From NCBI GenBank assembly GCA_030065095.1, contig JASJDP010000003.1, positions 42,858 to 106,857 of the forward strand: a DNA stretch of 64,000 nt, read 5' to 3'. Below, piece by piece: positions 44,115 through 52,958 of the stretch. The notes under the pieces are model-generated. The model did not search any database, was not told the DNA's origin, and saw only the letters and a program-made list of their open reading frames with translations. Made by a program: the position numbers and the translations under genes. This DNA is from Rhodobacter sp. GTDB taxonomy: Bacteria > Pseudomonadota > Alphaproteobacteria > Rhodobacterales > Rhodobacteraceae. Numbering within the stretch: position 1 is the stretch's first letter; every line of letters begins with the position of its first letter.

Positions 44115-44603
44115 CCCGCACCTGCAGAGACCGGTCCGCCCGTCGCGGCCGCCGGAACCGCGCGTGCATCCGTAACGCCGCGACGGGTCCCCAAAACCGA
44201 GCCGATGGTTGGTATGGTGGATAAGGCCGCACACGCAACGCGCGCCGCACGCAGATCAGGGTCGCCGTCCGAAGGATCGCACGATGCGGCCATACAGCCC
44301 ATCGGGCAGGTAACTCAGATGGGCCCTGTTCCAATCGCAACGGCGCTCGACCGGCAGCAGGCAACGTGCAATTTGCAGCCGCATCTCTCTTTCCAATCAC
44401 CCCATTCAAATCAGGCGCACCTTGCGCACCGACGGGCACGACCCGACGCGGATACGGCACGGCGATGTGACCAAACAGCCAGGGTTTCCTGACCCGTCGG
44501 TCCATTCGGCACGAAATCACCGACATTTTGCCAATTTTTTTCGGATTTTGTCCGGTATCGAAACAATACCCGCAGACCCGCGGGTATTGAGAAGGAGCCG
44601 GAC
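44115..44603. other. Intergenic gap holding only a leader inverted repeat
   Basis: About 490 bases without a gene I can support. The frames found are shadows without ribosome-binding sites. The last 80 bases are AT-rich and hold a perfect inverted repeat (see next entry), probably the promoter and leader of the RTX-like gene. Confidence 0.6.
44564..44589. promoter_or_regulatory. 10-base perfect inverted repeat just before the RTX-like gene's ribosome site
   Basis: CAATACCCGC (44564-44573) and GCGGGTATTG (44580-44589) are exact reverse complements with a 6-base spacer. The GAAGGAG box starts 2 bases later, so a hairpin here could hide or regulate the ribosome site, or the site could bind a dimeric regulator. 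Confidence 0.6.
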
Positions 44604-45539
44604 ATGGGCCTCGTCCTGATGGGCAACGCGCTGTTGATGCTGTCGAGCTTTGCCGTGCAGTTCGGCTTGTTCGACGATCTCAATTTTGGCGACTCAGACT
44701 CCGATGCCGAACCCGAGGACGCGGGCGGGGCGGCCGAGGAAGAGCCTGGCGGAAACCTGCTGGACTATATCCCCGACGATTTCCTGGCGGAAACCACCGG
44801 AACCGCCGCCGACGAAAACTTCGTTGCCGACCCGACGCAGAATCAGGCCTGGTTCACGATGGAAGGCGATGACACGCTCGACGCCAGCGACGGCGACGAC
44901 TACGCCGACGGCGGAGAGGGCGACGACGTGATGTTGCTCAGGCTCGGCGACGACATCGCGCTCGGCGGCGACGGTGCCGACACGATCGACGGCGGCTTTG
45001 GCGACGACACGATCTCGGGCGGCCCCGGGGACGACCGGCTGAACGGCAGCAAGGGCAACGACCTGATATTCGGCGATCTCGGCAACGATCTTCTGACCGG
45101 CAGCGACGGTGCCGACAGCCTGCACGGCGGTCAGGGCAACGACACGCTCTATGGCAACACAAGCACCATGCCGGGCGACGCCTGGGACGGCGCCGATACG
45201 CTCGACGGCGGCGAGGGCGACGACCTGCTGGTGGTCTCGGGCGGCGATCAGGCCATTGGCGGCGCAGGCGCCGATACGTTCCAGATCCACGACCCCGGCG
45301 ACGGCGCCGCGCAGGCCGAGATCAACGATTTCGACGCCGCAGAGGATGTAATCAGCCTGGTCTATACCCCCATGACCGACCCGGTCACCGGAGACCCGGT
45401 CGATCCGCTGATCGAACTTTTGCCCACCGCCGACGGCACCGCCGCCGTGCTGAGCCTGAATGGCGTCGAGATCGCGATCATCAGCGGCGGCGAGACCCTG
45501 ACCCCCCTCGACATCGCCTTGATCCCCGATGTGATCTGA
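44604..45539 (+). CDS. Haemolysin-type calcium-binding (RTX-like) repeat protein
   Basis: A 311-residue acidic protein with a hydrophobic N-terminal segment (GLVLMGNALLMLSSFAVQFGLF), an acidic linker, and about nine nonapeptide repeats of the GGxGxDx(L/I)xG type between residues 90 and 215 (for example GGDGADTIDGGFGDDTISGG). These bind calcium and fold into a beta roll. The C-terminal part (about 225-311) ends LTPLDIALIPDVI, an end typical of type I secreted RTX proteins in Rhodobacteraceae. No T1SS gene is nearby. Role may be adhesion or matrix; no enzymatic domain is seen. Confidence 0.88.
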   Translation: MGLVLMGNALLMLSSFAVQFGLFDDLNFGDSDSDAEPEDAGGAAEEEPGGNLLDYIPDDFLAETTGTAADENFVADPTQNQAWFTMEGDDTLDASDGDDYADGGEGDDVMLLRLGDDIALGGDGADTIDGGFGDDTISGGPGDDRLNGSKGNDLIFGDLGNDLLTGSDGADSLHGGQGNDTLYGNTSTMPGDAWDGADTLDGGEGDDLLVVSGGDQAIGGAGADTFQIHDPGDGAAQAEINDFDAAEDVISLVYTPMTDPVTGDPVDPLIELLPTADGTAAVLSLNGVEIAIISGGETLTPLDIALIPDVI

Positions 45540-45547
45540 CGCCTCCG

Positions 45548-45856
45548 TCAGCCGATCACTTCGCCGATCAGCATCTGCGGCTGCACATTGGTAAAATTCG
45601 GAAGGTCCGCCAGCACGGGCCCCGCCGCGCCGAGCGCAGCGTTCAACGCCTCGCCGTCGGCAAAGGTGAAGGTTGCAATCGCATAGCTGCCCGGCGGCAC
45701 GTCGGGTCCGCCGGCCAGACCCTTGGTCACCACCTGCGACTGGATGAACGATCCCATGTGTTCGTGGACGATCTCGAAATGTGTCGTGCCGTAGTAGTCA
45801 TAGTCGAAGTTGGTATCCTCGCCGATCGGATAGATCACCTGTAAAGACGCCGCCAT
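45548..45856 (-). CDS. EthD family protein
   Basis: A 102-residue small alpha/beta ferredoxin-like fold protein of the EthD family. Typical features are LQVIYPIGEDTNFDYDYYGTTHFEIVHEHMG at the N-terminus and IATFTFADGEALNAALGAAGPVLADLPNFTNVQP near the end. ATG 45856 is chosen over a TTG four codons upstream. Some EthD proteins assist ether degradation, most have no known role. It stands alone, convergent with the RTX gene. Confidence 0.8.
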   Translation of the reverse strand: MAASLQVIYPIGEDTNFDYDYYGTTHFEIVHEHMGSFIQSQVVTKGLAGGPDVPPGSYAIATFTFADGEALNAALGAAGPVLADLPNFTNVQPQMLIGEVIG

Positions 45857-46030
45857 CGTTCCCCCCAAATTCTGATTGCCACATGCGCATTAATTCCACC
45901 CGCATCCCGGCGGTCAAAGCCTTTTCGGCGGCACACCGCCGCCCTGGGGCCGGTTTGACGGAAATCATGGCGCGTGCCGTGCCCCGGCATCACAGTCGCA
46001 GCCAGACTACGGACAAATAGAGAGGATCCC

Positions 46031-46300
46031 ATGACACGACACCTGACCGGCCTCATCTGCGCCACCGCCCTCGCGCTTTCGGCCTGCGCCACCGTTGACG
46101 ACGACCAGGCCGCGGGCGCTGCGGTCGGCGGCGTTCTTGGGGCGATCACCGCCACCGCACTGGGCGCCGATGACGAATGGCTGATCATCGGCACACTCGC
46201 CGGGGCCGCCGCGGGGGCGCTTGTTGCCCAGAACCAGAGAACCGGCGATTGCGCCTATTCCGACGGCAGGGGCGGCTACTACAGGGCGCCCTGCCGGTAA
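46031..46300 (+). CDS. Glycine-zipper lipoprotein
   Basis: An 89-residue outer-membrane-type lipoprotein. Signal ends in the lipobox LSAC, so the mature protein begins at Cys19. Two glycine-zipper runs, AAVGGVLGAITATALG and IGTLAGAAAGALVAQN, are interrupted by DDEW and predict a small helical hairpin in a membrane. A good GAGAGGA box precedes ATG 46031. Similar small lipoproteins are common in Rhodobacteraceae; role unknown. Confidence 0.85.
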   Translation: MTRHLTGLICATALALSACATVDDDQAAGAAVGGVLGAITATALGADDEWLIIGTLAGAAAGALVAQNQRTGDCAYSDGRGGYYRAPCR

Positions 46301-46306
46301 CGTAAA

Positions 46307-46331
46307 AAAGGGCGGCACAAGGCCGCCCTTT
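46307..46331. terminator. Bidirectional terminator between lipoprotein and SBP genes
   Basis: AAAGGGCGGC (46307-46316) pairs with GCCGCCCTTT (46322-46331) around ACAAG. A-run on the left and T-run on the right make it usable in both directions, fitting the two convergent genes. Confidence 0.88.
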
Positions 46332-46353
46332 CCTCTGCCGCGCGGTCGGCCGG

Positions 46354-47346
46354 TTAGTTCAGCGCCGCGTCGGTAATCGCGTGGGTCCAGGCCCCCTCCG
46401 GCGCCGTGGTGATCACCGGATCCGACCCGCCCGACAGCAGCGATGCCACCGTACGCTCGTAATCCGCCGGGTCCAGCGCCCCGTTCGAACCCGCCGTCAG
46501 CTTGGCGATCTCGCCCATCATCCGCTTCTGGTGCTTTTCGGTCTGCGCGCCGGTCTCGTCATATTCCAGCACGATCTCGGCCGCCTCGTCGGGGTTCTCC
46601 TCGGCGTATTTCCAGCCCTTCATCGAGGCGCGCACGAAGCGCACCAGCTTGTCGACCTCGGCCTCGTCGGCAAGCTTCTCTTCCAGCACGTAAAGACCGT
46701 CTTCCAGCGTGGCGACGCCCTGATCCTCGTACTTGAAAACCACCAGCTCGTCGGGGGACACGCCCGCGTCGATGATCTGCCAGTATTCGTTGTAGGTCAT
46801 GGTCGACACGCAATCCGCCTGTCCGTTCAGAATCGGATCGACATTGAAACCCTGCTTCAGCACCTCGACACCGTCGTCCCCGCCCTCGGTCGGCACGCCA
46901 AGCTGCGACATCCAGCTGAGGAAGGGATATTCGTTGCCGAAGAACCAGACCCCAAGCGTTTTGCCCGGAAAATCCGCAGGCGTGGTGATGCCGGTATCCT
47001 TGCGGCAGGACAGCATCATGCCCGACGACTTGAACGGCTGCGCGATATTCACCAGCGCAAGGCCCTTCTCGCGCGCCGCCAATGCGGCGGGCATCCACTC
47101 CACCGTCACGTCGGCCCCGCCGCCCGCGATCACCTGGGTCGGCGCGATATCCGGCCCGCCGGGCTTGATCGTGAGATCCAGGTTCTCTTCCTCATAAAAC
47201 CCCTTCTCCAACGCCACATAATAGCCCGCGAACTGCGCTTGGGTGACCCACTTCAGCTGCAGCGTCAGACCGTCCAGATGCGATCCCGCGCCCGCGGCCC
47301 CGGTTCCCATCGCAAGGGCCACCGCCCCTGCCAAAAGATGTCTCAT
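46354..47346 (-). CDS. NMT1/THI5-type ABC transporter substrate-binding protein
   Basis: A 330-residue periplasmic binding protein. Signal peptide MRHLLAGAVALAMGTGAAGA; mature part LQLKWVTQAQFAGYYVALEKGFYEEENLDLTIKPGG is the NMT1/THI5 (ThiY-like) start. The proteins of this family bind pyrimidine-type thiamine precursors (ThiY), sulfonates or nitrate. Here the associated genes degrade pyrimidines, so uracil, thymine or a derivative is the probable ligand (inference). AAGGAGGA precedes ATG 47346. Last gene of the minus-strand pyrimidine operon. Confidence 0.88.
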   Translation of the reverse strand: MRHLLAGAVALAMGTGAAGAGSHLDGLTLQLKWVTQAQFAGYYVALEKGFYEEENLDLTIKPGGPDIAPTQVIAGGGADVTVEWMPAALAAREKGLALVNIAQPFKSSGMMLSCRKDTGITTPADFPGKTLGVWFFGNEYPFLSWMSQLGVPTEGGDDGVEVLKQGFNVDPILNGQADCVSTMTYNEYWQIIDAGVSPDELVVFKYEDQGVATLEDGLYVLEEKLADEAEVDKLVRFVRASMKGWKYAEENPDEAAEIVLEYDETGAQTEKHQKRMMGEIAKLTAGSNGALDPADYERTVASLLSGGSDPVITTAPEGAWTHAITDAALN

Positions 47347-47375
47347 TGCGTTTCCTCCTTGTTGCGTTTTCGTTC

Positions 47376-48230
47376 TCAACCCCGCTGCGACGGATGCCAG
47401 AAGGTCACCCCCCGCTCCAGGGCCGCGACCGCTCCATAGAACACCGACCCGGCGATCGCCGCGACGGTGATCTCGGCCCAGACCATATCAAGCCCCAGCC
47501 GCCCCACCTCGGTCGAGATGCGAAACCCCATGCCGCGGGTGGGCGATCCGAAGTATTCTGCAACGATTGCACCGATCAGCGCCAGCGTTGTCGAGATTTT
47601 CAGCCCGTTGAAGATGAACGGCATGGCCGCGGGCAGGCGCAATTTGAGAAGCGTCTGCCAGTAGCTCGCGCTATAGGTGCGCATCAGGTCGCGCTGCATC
47701 GCGGTCGTGTCGGCCAGCCCCTGCACGGTATTGACCAGAACGGGGAAGAACACCATCACCACGACGACCGCCGCCTTCGATTGCCAGTCGAAACCGAACC
47801 AGTTGACCAGAATCGGGGCCGTGCCGACGATGGGCAGGGCGGCCACGAAATTCCCGATCGGCAGAAGCCCCCGCTGCAGAAACGGAGACCGGTCGATCGC
47901 CAGCGCAGCCGCAAGCGCCGCCGCGCAGCCGATCACGTAGCCCGACACGGCGCCTTTCAGTGCGGTCTGGCGGAAATCGAGCCACAGCGTCCCGGTTTCT
48001 GCGGCGAATTTCGCCGCAATGGCCGTGGGCGCCGGCAGGATCACCGGCGAGACCTCCAGCCCCCGGACCACCAGTTCCCAGACGACCAGGATCGTGACGC
48101 CAAAGATCACCGGCACCGCCAGCCGTGCCGCCCGTGTGCCATGCCGGCGCGACGCGGCGATGCGGGTATTGAGCCACCACATGGCCAGCCAGAAGACAAA
48201 AGCGGTAAGCATCAGCGTCATGCCGTCCAC
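47376..48230 (-). CDS. ABC transporter permease (SsuC/ThiX-like), second
   Basis: A 284-residue inner-membrane permease of the SsuC/TauC group. The cytoplasmic EAA loop VQGLADTTAMQRDLMRTYSASYWQTLLKLRLPAAMPFIFNGLKIS is intact. Six helices are predicted. Separated from the SBP gene by 29 bases, and from the other permease by about 150 bases in which nothing is recognised. Probably forms a heterodimer with the permease at 48385. Confidence 0.9.
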   Translation of the reverse strand: MDGMTLMLTAFVFWLAMWWLNTRIAASRRHGTRAARLAVPVIFGVTILVVWELVVRGLEVSPVILPAPTAIAAKFAAETGTLWLDFRQTALKGAVSGYVIGCAAALAAALAIDRSPFLQRGLLPIGNFVAALPIVGTAPILVNWFGFDWQSKAAVVVVMVFFPVLVNTVQGLADTTAMQRDLMRTYSASYWQTLLKLRLPAAMPFIFNGLKISTTLALIGAIVAEYFGSPTRGMGFRISTEVGRLGLDMVWAEITVAAIAGSVFYGAVAALERGVTFWHPSQRG

Positions 48231-48384
48231 CCCGCCAAACCCGCCCGCAGGCTACGGCCGTCGTCTTGGCCGGAATACGCGTATCCGACGGACCGCATCG
48301 GCATCCCCACCCCGCCGGCACGCCCAGCGAAGGCCCCGGGCGGGCGGGCGCCACGCCAGAGGCGCGCAGTCGCCCGCGGGGCCG

Positions 48385-49251
48385 TCACCGACCGAACCCC
48401 ATGCGGCGCAGCGTGACGCTCTGCAGGAAGGCGACGACCGTCACCAATCCCGCCGCCAGACAGGCCGCCGCGATCAGCGCCGACCAGATCATGATCGGGT
48501 TGCCGAACTGGTCGCCGATCAGGATCCGCGCGCCCAGCCCCCGGATCGCGCCCGTCGGCAGTTCGCCCACGATTGTCCCCACCAGTGCGGCGGCGATACC
48601 GATCTTCAGCGAGGTGAAGAGGTAGGGCATCGAGGCCGGAAACCGCAGCTTCCAGAAGGTCGCCCAACCCGACGCCCCATATGTCTTCAGCAGGTCAAGC
48701 TGCATGGCATCGGGCGACCGCAACCCTTTCACCATCCCCACCAGCACGGGGAAGTAGCATAAGTAGGCCGAGATGATCGCCTTCGGCACTGCGCGCCCCT
48801 CGACCCCGGCCGAGGCCAGAACCACGATGATCATCGGCGCGATGGCCACGATCGGGATCGTCTGGCTGATGATCGCCCAGGGCATCAGCGACATGTTCAC
48901 TGTCCGGCTGAAAACGATGCCGACCGCCATAAGAATGCCGGTGATCGTGCCCAGCGCGAACCCGGCCAGTGTCGACGACAGCGTGATCCAGCCATGGAAC
49001 ACCAGCGACCGCTTCGAGGTCACCTTCTTGTCGATGACCGTGCTCTTCAACTCCGCCGCCACCTGGTGCGGCGCGGGCAGCCTCGGGCGCTGCTGAACCA
49101 TCGTGTCGGCCACGACCTCACCAAGGCTCAACTCCACGCCCGCGCGCTCGGCCTGCGCCAACGTCCAGGTGCTGTTCATCCAGACCGCTCCGGCGTACCA
49201 GATCGCCAAAATCGCGGCCAGCACCGTCAGGATCGGCAGCACTCTACGCAT
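48385..49251 (-). CDS. ABC transporter permease (SsuC/ThiX-like), first
   Basis: A 288-residue permease paralogous to the next. The EAA loop is VKGLRSPDAMQLDLLKTYGASGWATFWKLRFPASMPYLFTSLKIG. It has a periplasmic N-terminal insertion of about 70 residues (QAERAGVELSLGEVVADTMV) before the first core helix. Overlaps the small membrane-protein gene by 8 bases. Confidence 0.9.
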   Translation of the reverse strand: MRRVLPILTVLAAILAIWYAGAVWMNSTWTLAQAERAGVELSLGEVVADTMVQQRPRLPAPHQVAAELKSTVIDKKVTSKRSLVFHGWITLSSTLAGFALGTITGILMAVGIVFSRTVNMSLMPWAIISQTIPIVAIAPMIIVVLASAGVEGRAVPKAIISAYLCYFPVLVGMVKGLRSPDAMQLDLLKTYGASGWATFWKLRFPASMPYLFTSLKIGIAAALVGTIVGELPTGAIRGLGARILIGDQFGNPIMIWSALIAAACLAAGLVTVVAFLQSVTLRRMGFGR

Positions 49252-49441
49252 CGCCGTTCCGTCCCGTCCGCCAGGAACGCACGCGCTGGTTCAGCCAGAT
49301 CACCCCCTCACCCGCCAAGAGCAGCGTCAAGGCCGCCAGCCCGTAAGGCAACCAGTGCCCCCCGAATCCCGCAGCCCAGGCAATCGCAAGCGTCACCCAG
49401 GCCACTACGCCGACCAGAACCAGCCACCGGCGCAGCGTCAT
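49244..49441 (-). CDS. Small two-helix membrane protein in the transporter operon
   Basis: A 65-residue protein starting at MTLRRWLVLVGVV (ATG 49441), with two hydrophobic helices (WLVLVGVVAWVTLAIAWAA and LPYGLAALTLLLAGEGVIWL) and a short basic tail RVRSWRTGRNGDA. The frame continues upstream to 49465. It overlaps the permease gene by 8 bases. Possibly an accessory transporter subunit; function unknown. Confidence 0.65.
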   Translation of the reverse strand: MTLRRWLVLVGVVAWVTLAIAWAAGFGGHWLPYGLAALTLLLAGEGVIWLNQRVRSWRTGRNGDA

Positions 49442-49540
49442 GCCACTCTCCGCAGGTGCTGCCATGCCTGTTGCGCGATCCGTCGGGTCATATGCAGTTC
49501 ATAGGAAAGTCAGATGCCATTCATACGCCCCCTCAGCGCC

Positions 49541-50320
49541 TCAGTCGTCATAGGCATGCCCGGCACGCAGCCCTTCCCGCACCCGATGTGCGATCTTGAG
49601 AAATTCGGCCGTGTCGCGAATATCGAGCGGCCGCTCCGCCGGCAGCGTGCTCTCGATCACATCCGTAATCCGCCCGGGCCGCGGCGACATCACCACGATC
49701 TTTGTCGACAGATACACCGCCTCGGGGATCGAATGCGTCACGAACCCGATGGTTTTTTCGGTTCGCTTCCATAGACTTAGAAGCTGCTCGTTCAGATGGT
49801 CCCGGACGATCTCGTCAAGCGCGCCAAAGGGCTCGTCCATCAGCAGGATATCGGCGTCGAACGCCAGCGCCCGCGCGATCGATGCCCTTTGCTGCATCCC
49901 GCCCGACAATTGCCAGGGGTATTTCTGGGCAAACCCCGAAAGATCCACCAGGGCCAGCACCCGCTCGACCCGCTCGGCCATCTCGGCCTTGGAATAGCCC
50001 ATGATTTCAAGGGGCAAGCGTACGTTCCCCGCAATCGTCCGCCATGGGTAAAGCCCCGCCGCCTGAAAGACATAGCCATAGGCACGGGATCGTCGCGCCT
50101 CGTCCGGCGTCATGCCGTTGACGCTGATCGCCCCCCCTGTCGGATGTTCCAGCCCTGCCACGACCCGCAGAAAAGTCGTTTTACCGCAACCGCTTGGCCC
50201 GATGAAACTGACAAACTCCCCCTTGCCGATCCGAAGATCGACCTGCGACAGCGCCTGCACCGGGCCGTCGTTTGTCTGAAAGGTCAGGTCGAGACCTTTT
50301 GCCTCGATCACGAAACTCAA
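49541..50320 (-). CDS. ABC transporter ATPase (SsuB/TauB/ThiZ-like)
   Basis: A 259-residue ATPase of the nitrate/sulfonate/taurine group. Walker A GPSGCGKTTFLRVVAGLE, signature LSGGMQQRASIARAL, Walker B ILLMDEPFGALD, switch FVTHSIPEAV. The TTG at 50320 lies in a TTGA overlap with the aldo/keto reductase stop; GTG 50311 is an alternative. It couples the transporter to the catabolic genes, which supports a shared substrate. Confidence 0.92.
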   Translation of the reverse strand: MSFVIEAKGLDLTFQTNDGPVQALSQVDLRIGKGEFVSFIGPSGCGKTTFLRVVAGLEHPTGGAISVNGMTPDEARRSRAYGYVFQAAGLYPWRTIAGNVRLPLEIMGYSKAEMAERVERVLALVDLSGFAQKYPWQLSGGMQQRASIARALAFDADILLMDEPFGALDEIVRDHLNEQLLSLWKRTEKTIGFVTHSIPEAVYLSTKIVVMSPRPGRITDVIESTLPAERPLDIRDTAEFLKIAHRVREGLRAGHAYDD

Positions 50321-51126
50321 GAGGGCACCCCAACCAGTTCGTCGAAGATGGCGACATTCTCTTCGAGATGCTTGATCGACGTCGTGCCCGGGATCAAGAG
50401 CACGTTGGAGCTTAGTTCCAGAAGCCACGCCATCGCCTCTTCGATTGGCAGCGCCGCCCCCTGTTTCGTCGGGTTCGCGCCCAGCGGCCCGTGGGGCACG
50501 AATGCGATGCCGTCTTCGGCGCAGGCGGCGATCATTTCCTCGCCTTCCGACCGTTCGTTGCTGACCAGCGAAAACCGGTTCTGAACTGCGTCAATCGCTG
50601 CCACGGATTGCGCCGCGCGCAGCTGCGCCAATGTCACGTTCGACACACCGATCCGTTCGACCCGGCCTGCCGCCCGCGCCTGCTCGATCGCCTCGACAGA
50701 GGTTTCGATCGGAACCGCAGGGTCCGGAAAATGCAGATAGTAAAGCGAGATAGGCAGCGTCCCAAGAACGCCGGCGCTTTCGTCGATGTGATGTGCCAGT
50801 GCCGCCGCGCCGCCGTTCCGGGCAACTTTCATGCCGCCGTCGTCCCGCGTCTTTTCCAGCCCGCCCTTGGTGGCGACGAATACCTTATCCGCCCGGTCTC
50901 CAAGCGCATCGGAAATCAGCCGTTCGTTGTCCAGAGGCCCGTAGGCGCGCGCGGTGTCGATGTGGTCGATGCCCAACTCAACCGCGCGCCGCAGCAAGGC
51001 CTTGCCCGCCTGCCAGTTGGCGTAGGGTCCGAAGTTTCCCGGCTGGCCTGTAAGCCGCATCGCGCCGTAGCCCAGCCGCGCTATCCGCGCGCCGTCGCGG
51101 AATTGGAAGGTCCGCGAAAGTGTCAC
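50317..51126 (-). CDS. Aldo/keto reductase
   Basis: A 269-residue TIM-barrel NADPH reductase. Catalytic Asp and Tyr in HIDTARAYGPLDNERL, the lysine in VFVATKGG, and the histidine-bearing LYYLHFPDP; NADP-binding segment LIPGTTSIKHLEENV at the C-terminus. Starts at GTG 51126, 1 base after the dihydropyrimidinase stop. In a pyrimidine-degrading operon it may reduce or oxidise a semialdehyde such as malonate semialdehyde from beta-alanine, or a methyl analogue, but this is only a guess from position. Confidence 0.9.
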   Translation of the reverse strand: MTLSRTFQFRDGARIARLGYGAMRLTGQPGNFGPYANWQAGKALLRRAVELGIDHIDTARAYGPLDNERLISDALGDRADKVFVATKGGLEKTRDDGGMKVARNGGAAALAHHIDESAGVLGTLPISLYYLHFPDPAVPIETSVEAIEQARAAGRVERIGVSNVTLAQLRAAQSVAAIDAVQNRFSLVSNERSEGEEMIAACAEDGIAFVPHGPLGANPTKQGAALPIEEAMAWLLELSSNVLLIPGTTSIKHLEENVAIFDELVGVPS

Positions 51127-51127
51127 G

Positions 51128-52582
51128 TCACACGCCGCTGGCCGGAATCCCCGTCCGCTCTACCTTGCGCGGCGCGGTGAGTTCCTTCCAGGTCGACAGC
51201 GCCGCATTGACCGGATTCACCGGATCGCGGGCCACGAACTCTCCGTGCCCCTCCTGCGTGGTCACCTCGCCGTCGATCACCGCCACCTGCCCGCGGGTTA
51301 GGGTGAACCGCGGCAGGCCCTTGACGTGCTTGCCCTCGAAGACGTTGTAATCGATGGCGGATTGCTGGGCATCGGCACTGATCGTCTTTTCCTTGTTCGG
51401 GTCCCAGACCACGATATCGGCGTCCGCCCCGACAAGGATCGCGCCCTTCTTCGGGTAGCAATTCAGGATTTTCGCGATATTTGTCGATGTGACCGCAACA
51501 AATTCGTTGGGCGTCAGACGACCTGTGGCAACTCCATAGGTCCAAAGCATCGGCATCCGGTCCTCCAGCCCGCCGGTGCCGTTCGGGATCTTGGTGAAAT
51601 CGCCGACGCCATAGCGTTTTTGTTCGGTGGTAAAGGCACAGTGATCCGTGGCTACAACGGACAGAGAGCCGGATTGCAGCCCGGCCCAAAGCGAGTCCTG
51701 ATGCTGTTTGTTCCGGAACGGCGGCGACATCACCCGGCGGGCGGCATGGTCCCAGTCCTTGTTGAAATACTCGCTTTCATCGAGTGTCAGATGCTGGATC
51801 AGCGGTTCGCCCCAGACCCGCTTGCCCTGCATCCGTGCCCGCCGGATCGCCTCATGCGCCTCTTCGCACGAGGTGTGGACGACATAGAGCGGCACCCCCG
51901 CCATATCCGCGATCATGATCGCCCGGTTCGTCGCCTCGCCCTCGACCGCCGGCGGCCGTGAATAGGCATGCGCCTCGGGCCCGTCATTGCCCTCGGCCAT
52001 CAACCTGGCCTGCAGATCTGCCACGATATCGCCGTTCTCGGCATGCACCAGCGGCAGCGCGCCCAGCTCTTTACAACGTTGAAATGATGCGAACATTTCA
52101 TCGTCATTGACCATCAGCGCGCCCTTGTAGGCCATGAAATGCTTGAAGGTCGTGATGCCCTTGTCCTTCACCACGGTTTCCATCTCGTCGAACACCTGCT
52201 CGCCCCACCAGGTGATCGCCATGTGATAGGAATAGTCGCAGTTGGCCTTGGTCGACTTGTTGCTCCACATCTGGATCGCATCGAGCAGCCCCTGCCCCGG
52301 CGCGGGCAGCGCGAAGTCGACGACCATGGTGGTCCCACCGCTGAGCGCCGCGCGGGTGCCGGACTCGAAATCGTCGGTCGAGTAGGTGCCCATGAACGGC
52401 ATTTCCAGGTGCGTATGCGGATCGATCCCGCCGGGCATCACATAACAGCCGGTGGCGTCGAGCGTCTCGTCGCCTTTCAGGTCCGGCCCGATCTCGACGA
52501 TCTTGCCCTTGTCGACGAGGACGTCGGCCTTGTAGGTCAGATCGGCGGTGACGACGGTTCCGTTTTTTATGACTGTGGTCAT
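51128..52582 (-). CDS. hydA: Dihydropyrimidinase
   Basis: A 484-residue amidohydrolase that opens the ring of dihydrouracil/dihydrothymine to N-carbamoyl-beta-amino acids. The binuclear zinc site is complete: His56 and His58 in GGIDPHTHLE, carbamylated Lys153 in FMAYKGAL, His180 in PLVHAENGD, a histidine in VVHTSCEEAH, and the Asp in VATDHCAFT. Length is typical. It is also known as PydB in the reductive pathway. One base separates it from the reductase. It is the second enzyme of the pathway after PreT/PreA. Confidence 0.95.
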   Translation of the reverse strand: MTTVIKNGTVVTADLTYKADVLVDKGKIVEIGPDLKGDETLDATGCYVMPGGIDPHTHLEMPFMGTYSTDDFESGTRAALSGGTTMVVDFALPAPGQGLLDAIQMWSNKSTKANCDYSYHMAITWWGEQVFDEMETVVKDKGITTFKHFMAYKGALMVNDDEMFASFQRCKELGALPLVHAENGDIVADLQARLMAEGNDGPEAHAYSRPPAVEGEATNRAIMIADMAGVPLYVVHTSCEEAHEAIRRARMQGKRVWGEPLIQHLTLDESEYFNKDWDHAARRVMSPPFRNKQHQDSLWAGLQSGSLSVVATDHCAFTTEQKRYGVGDFTKIPNGTGGLEDRMPMLWTYGVATGRLTPNEFVAVTSTNIAKILNCYPKKGAILVGADADIVVWDPNKEKTISADAQQSAIDYNVFEGKHVKGLPRFTLTRGQVAVIDGEVTTQEGHGEFVARDPVNPVNAALSTWKELTAPRKVERTGIPASGV

Positions 52583-52583
52583 G

Positions 52584-52958
52584 TCATTCCTCTCTGCAAG
52601 CGGCAGCTCGGGTGCCGGGCACTTGAGGTAGACCCTTCAAGGCATTGAAAGCCGCCATCATTATTGGTGTGTTATCCGAGATAGCTTTGCATTGAACCTC
52701 AATCAACGGACGAACATTGACCGGCTCAACGTTGCGCAGATCTGCTCTTTCAAGGCAAAGGTCAGTACCCCCTAAGTATAGGTTGGCGCCTGTCCAGTAG
52801 CCGAATACCCAGTCTTGGAGCCGAGCATCTTCAATTGAAACCAGGTCGCTACAAGGCCTCATTCCAACGCCATCAGCCCATTCCAAATCCCAATTAGATT
52901 GCGCAGGCTTGCTTGTCAGCAAAAGAGCCGTGACTACGATTGTAGCGGGCAGCCTCAC
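52584..52958 (-). CDS. Secreted Rap1a/Tai-like small protein, low GC
   Basis: A 124-residue protein with a signal peptide (RLPATIVVTALLLTSKPAQS) beginning with GTG in a GTGA overlap with the amidohydrolase stop. The mature part MRPCSDLVSIEDARLQDWVFGYWTGANLYL..DLC..PLIEVQCKAI has three cysteines, with a pattern like Rap1a/Tai-type small secreted proteins. Base composition is close to 50% GC against about 65% around it, and codons are AT-rich, so it looks recently acquired. One base separates it from hydA. It would be exported while its neighbours are cytoplasmic. Role unknown. Confidence 0.6.
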   Translation of the reverse strand: MRLPATIVVTALLLTSKPAQSNWDLEWADGVGMRPCSDLVSIEDARLQDWVFGYWTGANLYLGGTDLCLERADLRNVEPVNVRPLIEVQCKAISDNTPIMMAAFNALKGLPQVPGTRAAACREE

